64,000 nucleotides of DNA, taken from Acanthacorydalis orientalis. Lineage: Eukaryota; Arthropoda; Insecta; Megaloptera; Corydalidae. The position numbers were made by a program, and so were the translations under genes. The stretch's first letter is position 1, and each line of letters begins with the position of its first letter. This document shows, piece after piece, positions 63,950 through 64,000 of the stretch. The DNA is taken from positions 14,614,310 to 14,678,309 of the forward strand of contig CM068322.1 in the NCBI GenBank assembly GCA_034766995.1. Direction: 5' to 3'. Below the pieces are notes generated by a model, which worked only from the letters and a program-made list of their open reading frames with translations, was not told where the DNA came from and did not search any database.

Positions 63950-64000
<51 letters not shown>
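63950..64000. repeat. (TA)n array cut by window end
   Basis: TA repeats run to the last base, preceded by (CA)n at about 63931-63944. Confidence 0.95.

Overview
The window looks like a gene-poor, very AT-rich stretch of arthropod (most likely insect) nuclear DNA, either intergenic or deep inside a long intron. I judge this from the roughly four-fifths A+T composition, dozens of long (TA)n arrays, the absence of any convincing host coding exon, tRNA or rRNA, and a transposon complement typical of insects: mariner, pogo/Tigger, hAT and piggyBac-like DNA elements, plus 5'-truncated RTE-type and I/R1/CR1-type LINE ends. The exact order cannot be fixed from this window; the mix would suit a hymenopteran, but that is a weak inference.

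Layout. 0-5.4 kb: AT-rich DNA with a decayed LINE on the minus strand (about 0.79-1.66 kb), several (TA)n arrays and one isolated GC-rich island (3.93-4.01 kb). 5.4-8.2 kb: two mariner 5' ends facing outward around 2.6 kb; the right-hand one carries a degraded transposase that stops at a (TA)n array. 10.4-16.4 kb: two short mariner derivatives, with a Tigger/pogo relic (13.5-14.7 kb) between them set inside a (TA)n tract. 20.2-20.8 kb: a 591-bp hAT element with a perfect 8-bp target duplication and only the C-terminal part of its transposase. 24.9-33.7 kb: an unclassified TA-embedded MITE, two RTE 3' ends, a third mariner derivative, a hAT-like MITE and a piggyBac-like MITE. 33.7-45 kb: almost nothing but unique AT-rich DNA and microsatellites. 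45.1-50.9 kb: a second piggyBac-like MITE split by a LINE, a hAT MITE, a dead full-length mariner and a possible solo LTR. 54-59 kb: two more copies of the TA-embedded MITE and a third RTE end. 59-64 kb: AT-rich DNA with one doubtful 111-residue hydrophobic ORF.

No genes work together here in the operon sense. The coherent story is transposon biology. Three families survive mainly as internally deleted derivatives (mariner about 550-580 bp, piggyBac about 600 bp, hAT 340-590 bp), and many of the elements sit in, or are broken at, (TA)n microsatellites. The most interesting item is a roughly 180-200 bp inverted-repeat element found three times, each copy bounded by TA-rich microsatellite DNA, which looks like a microsatellite-associated MITE family. 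A second is the set of three mariner derivatives that share a 3' junction and still encode most of the N-terminal DNA-binding part of the transposase without its catalytic domain.
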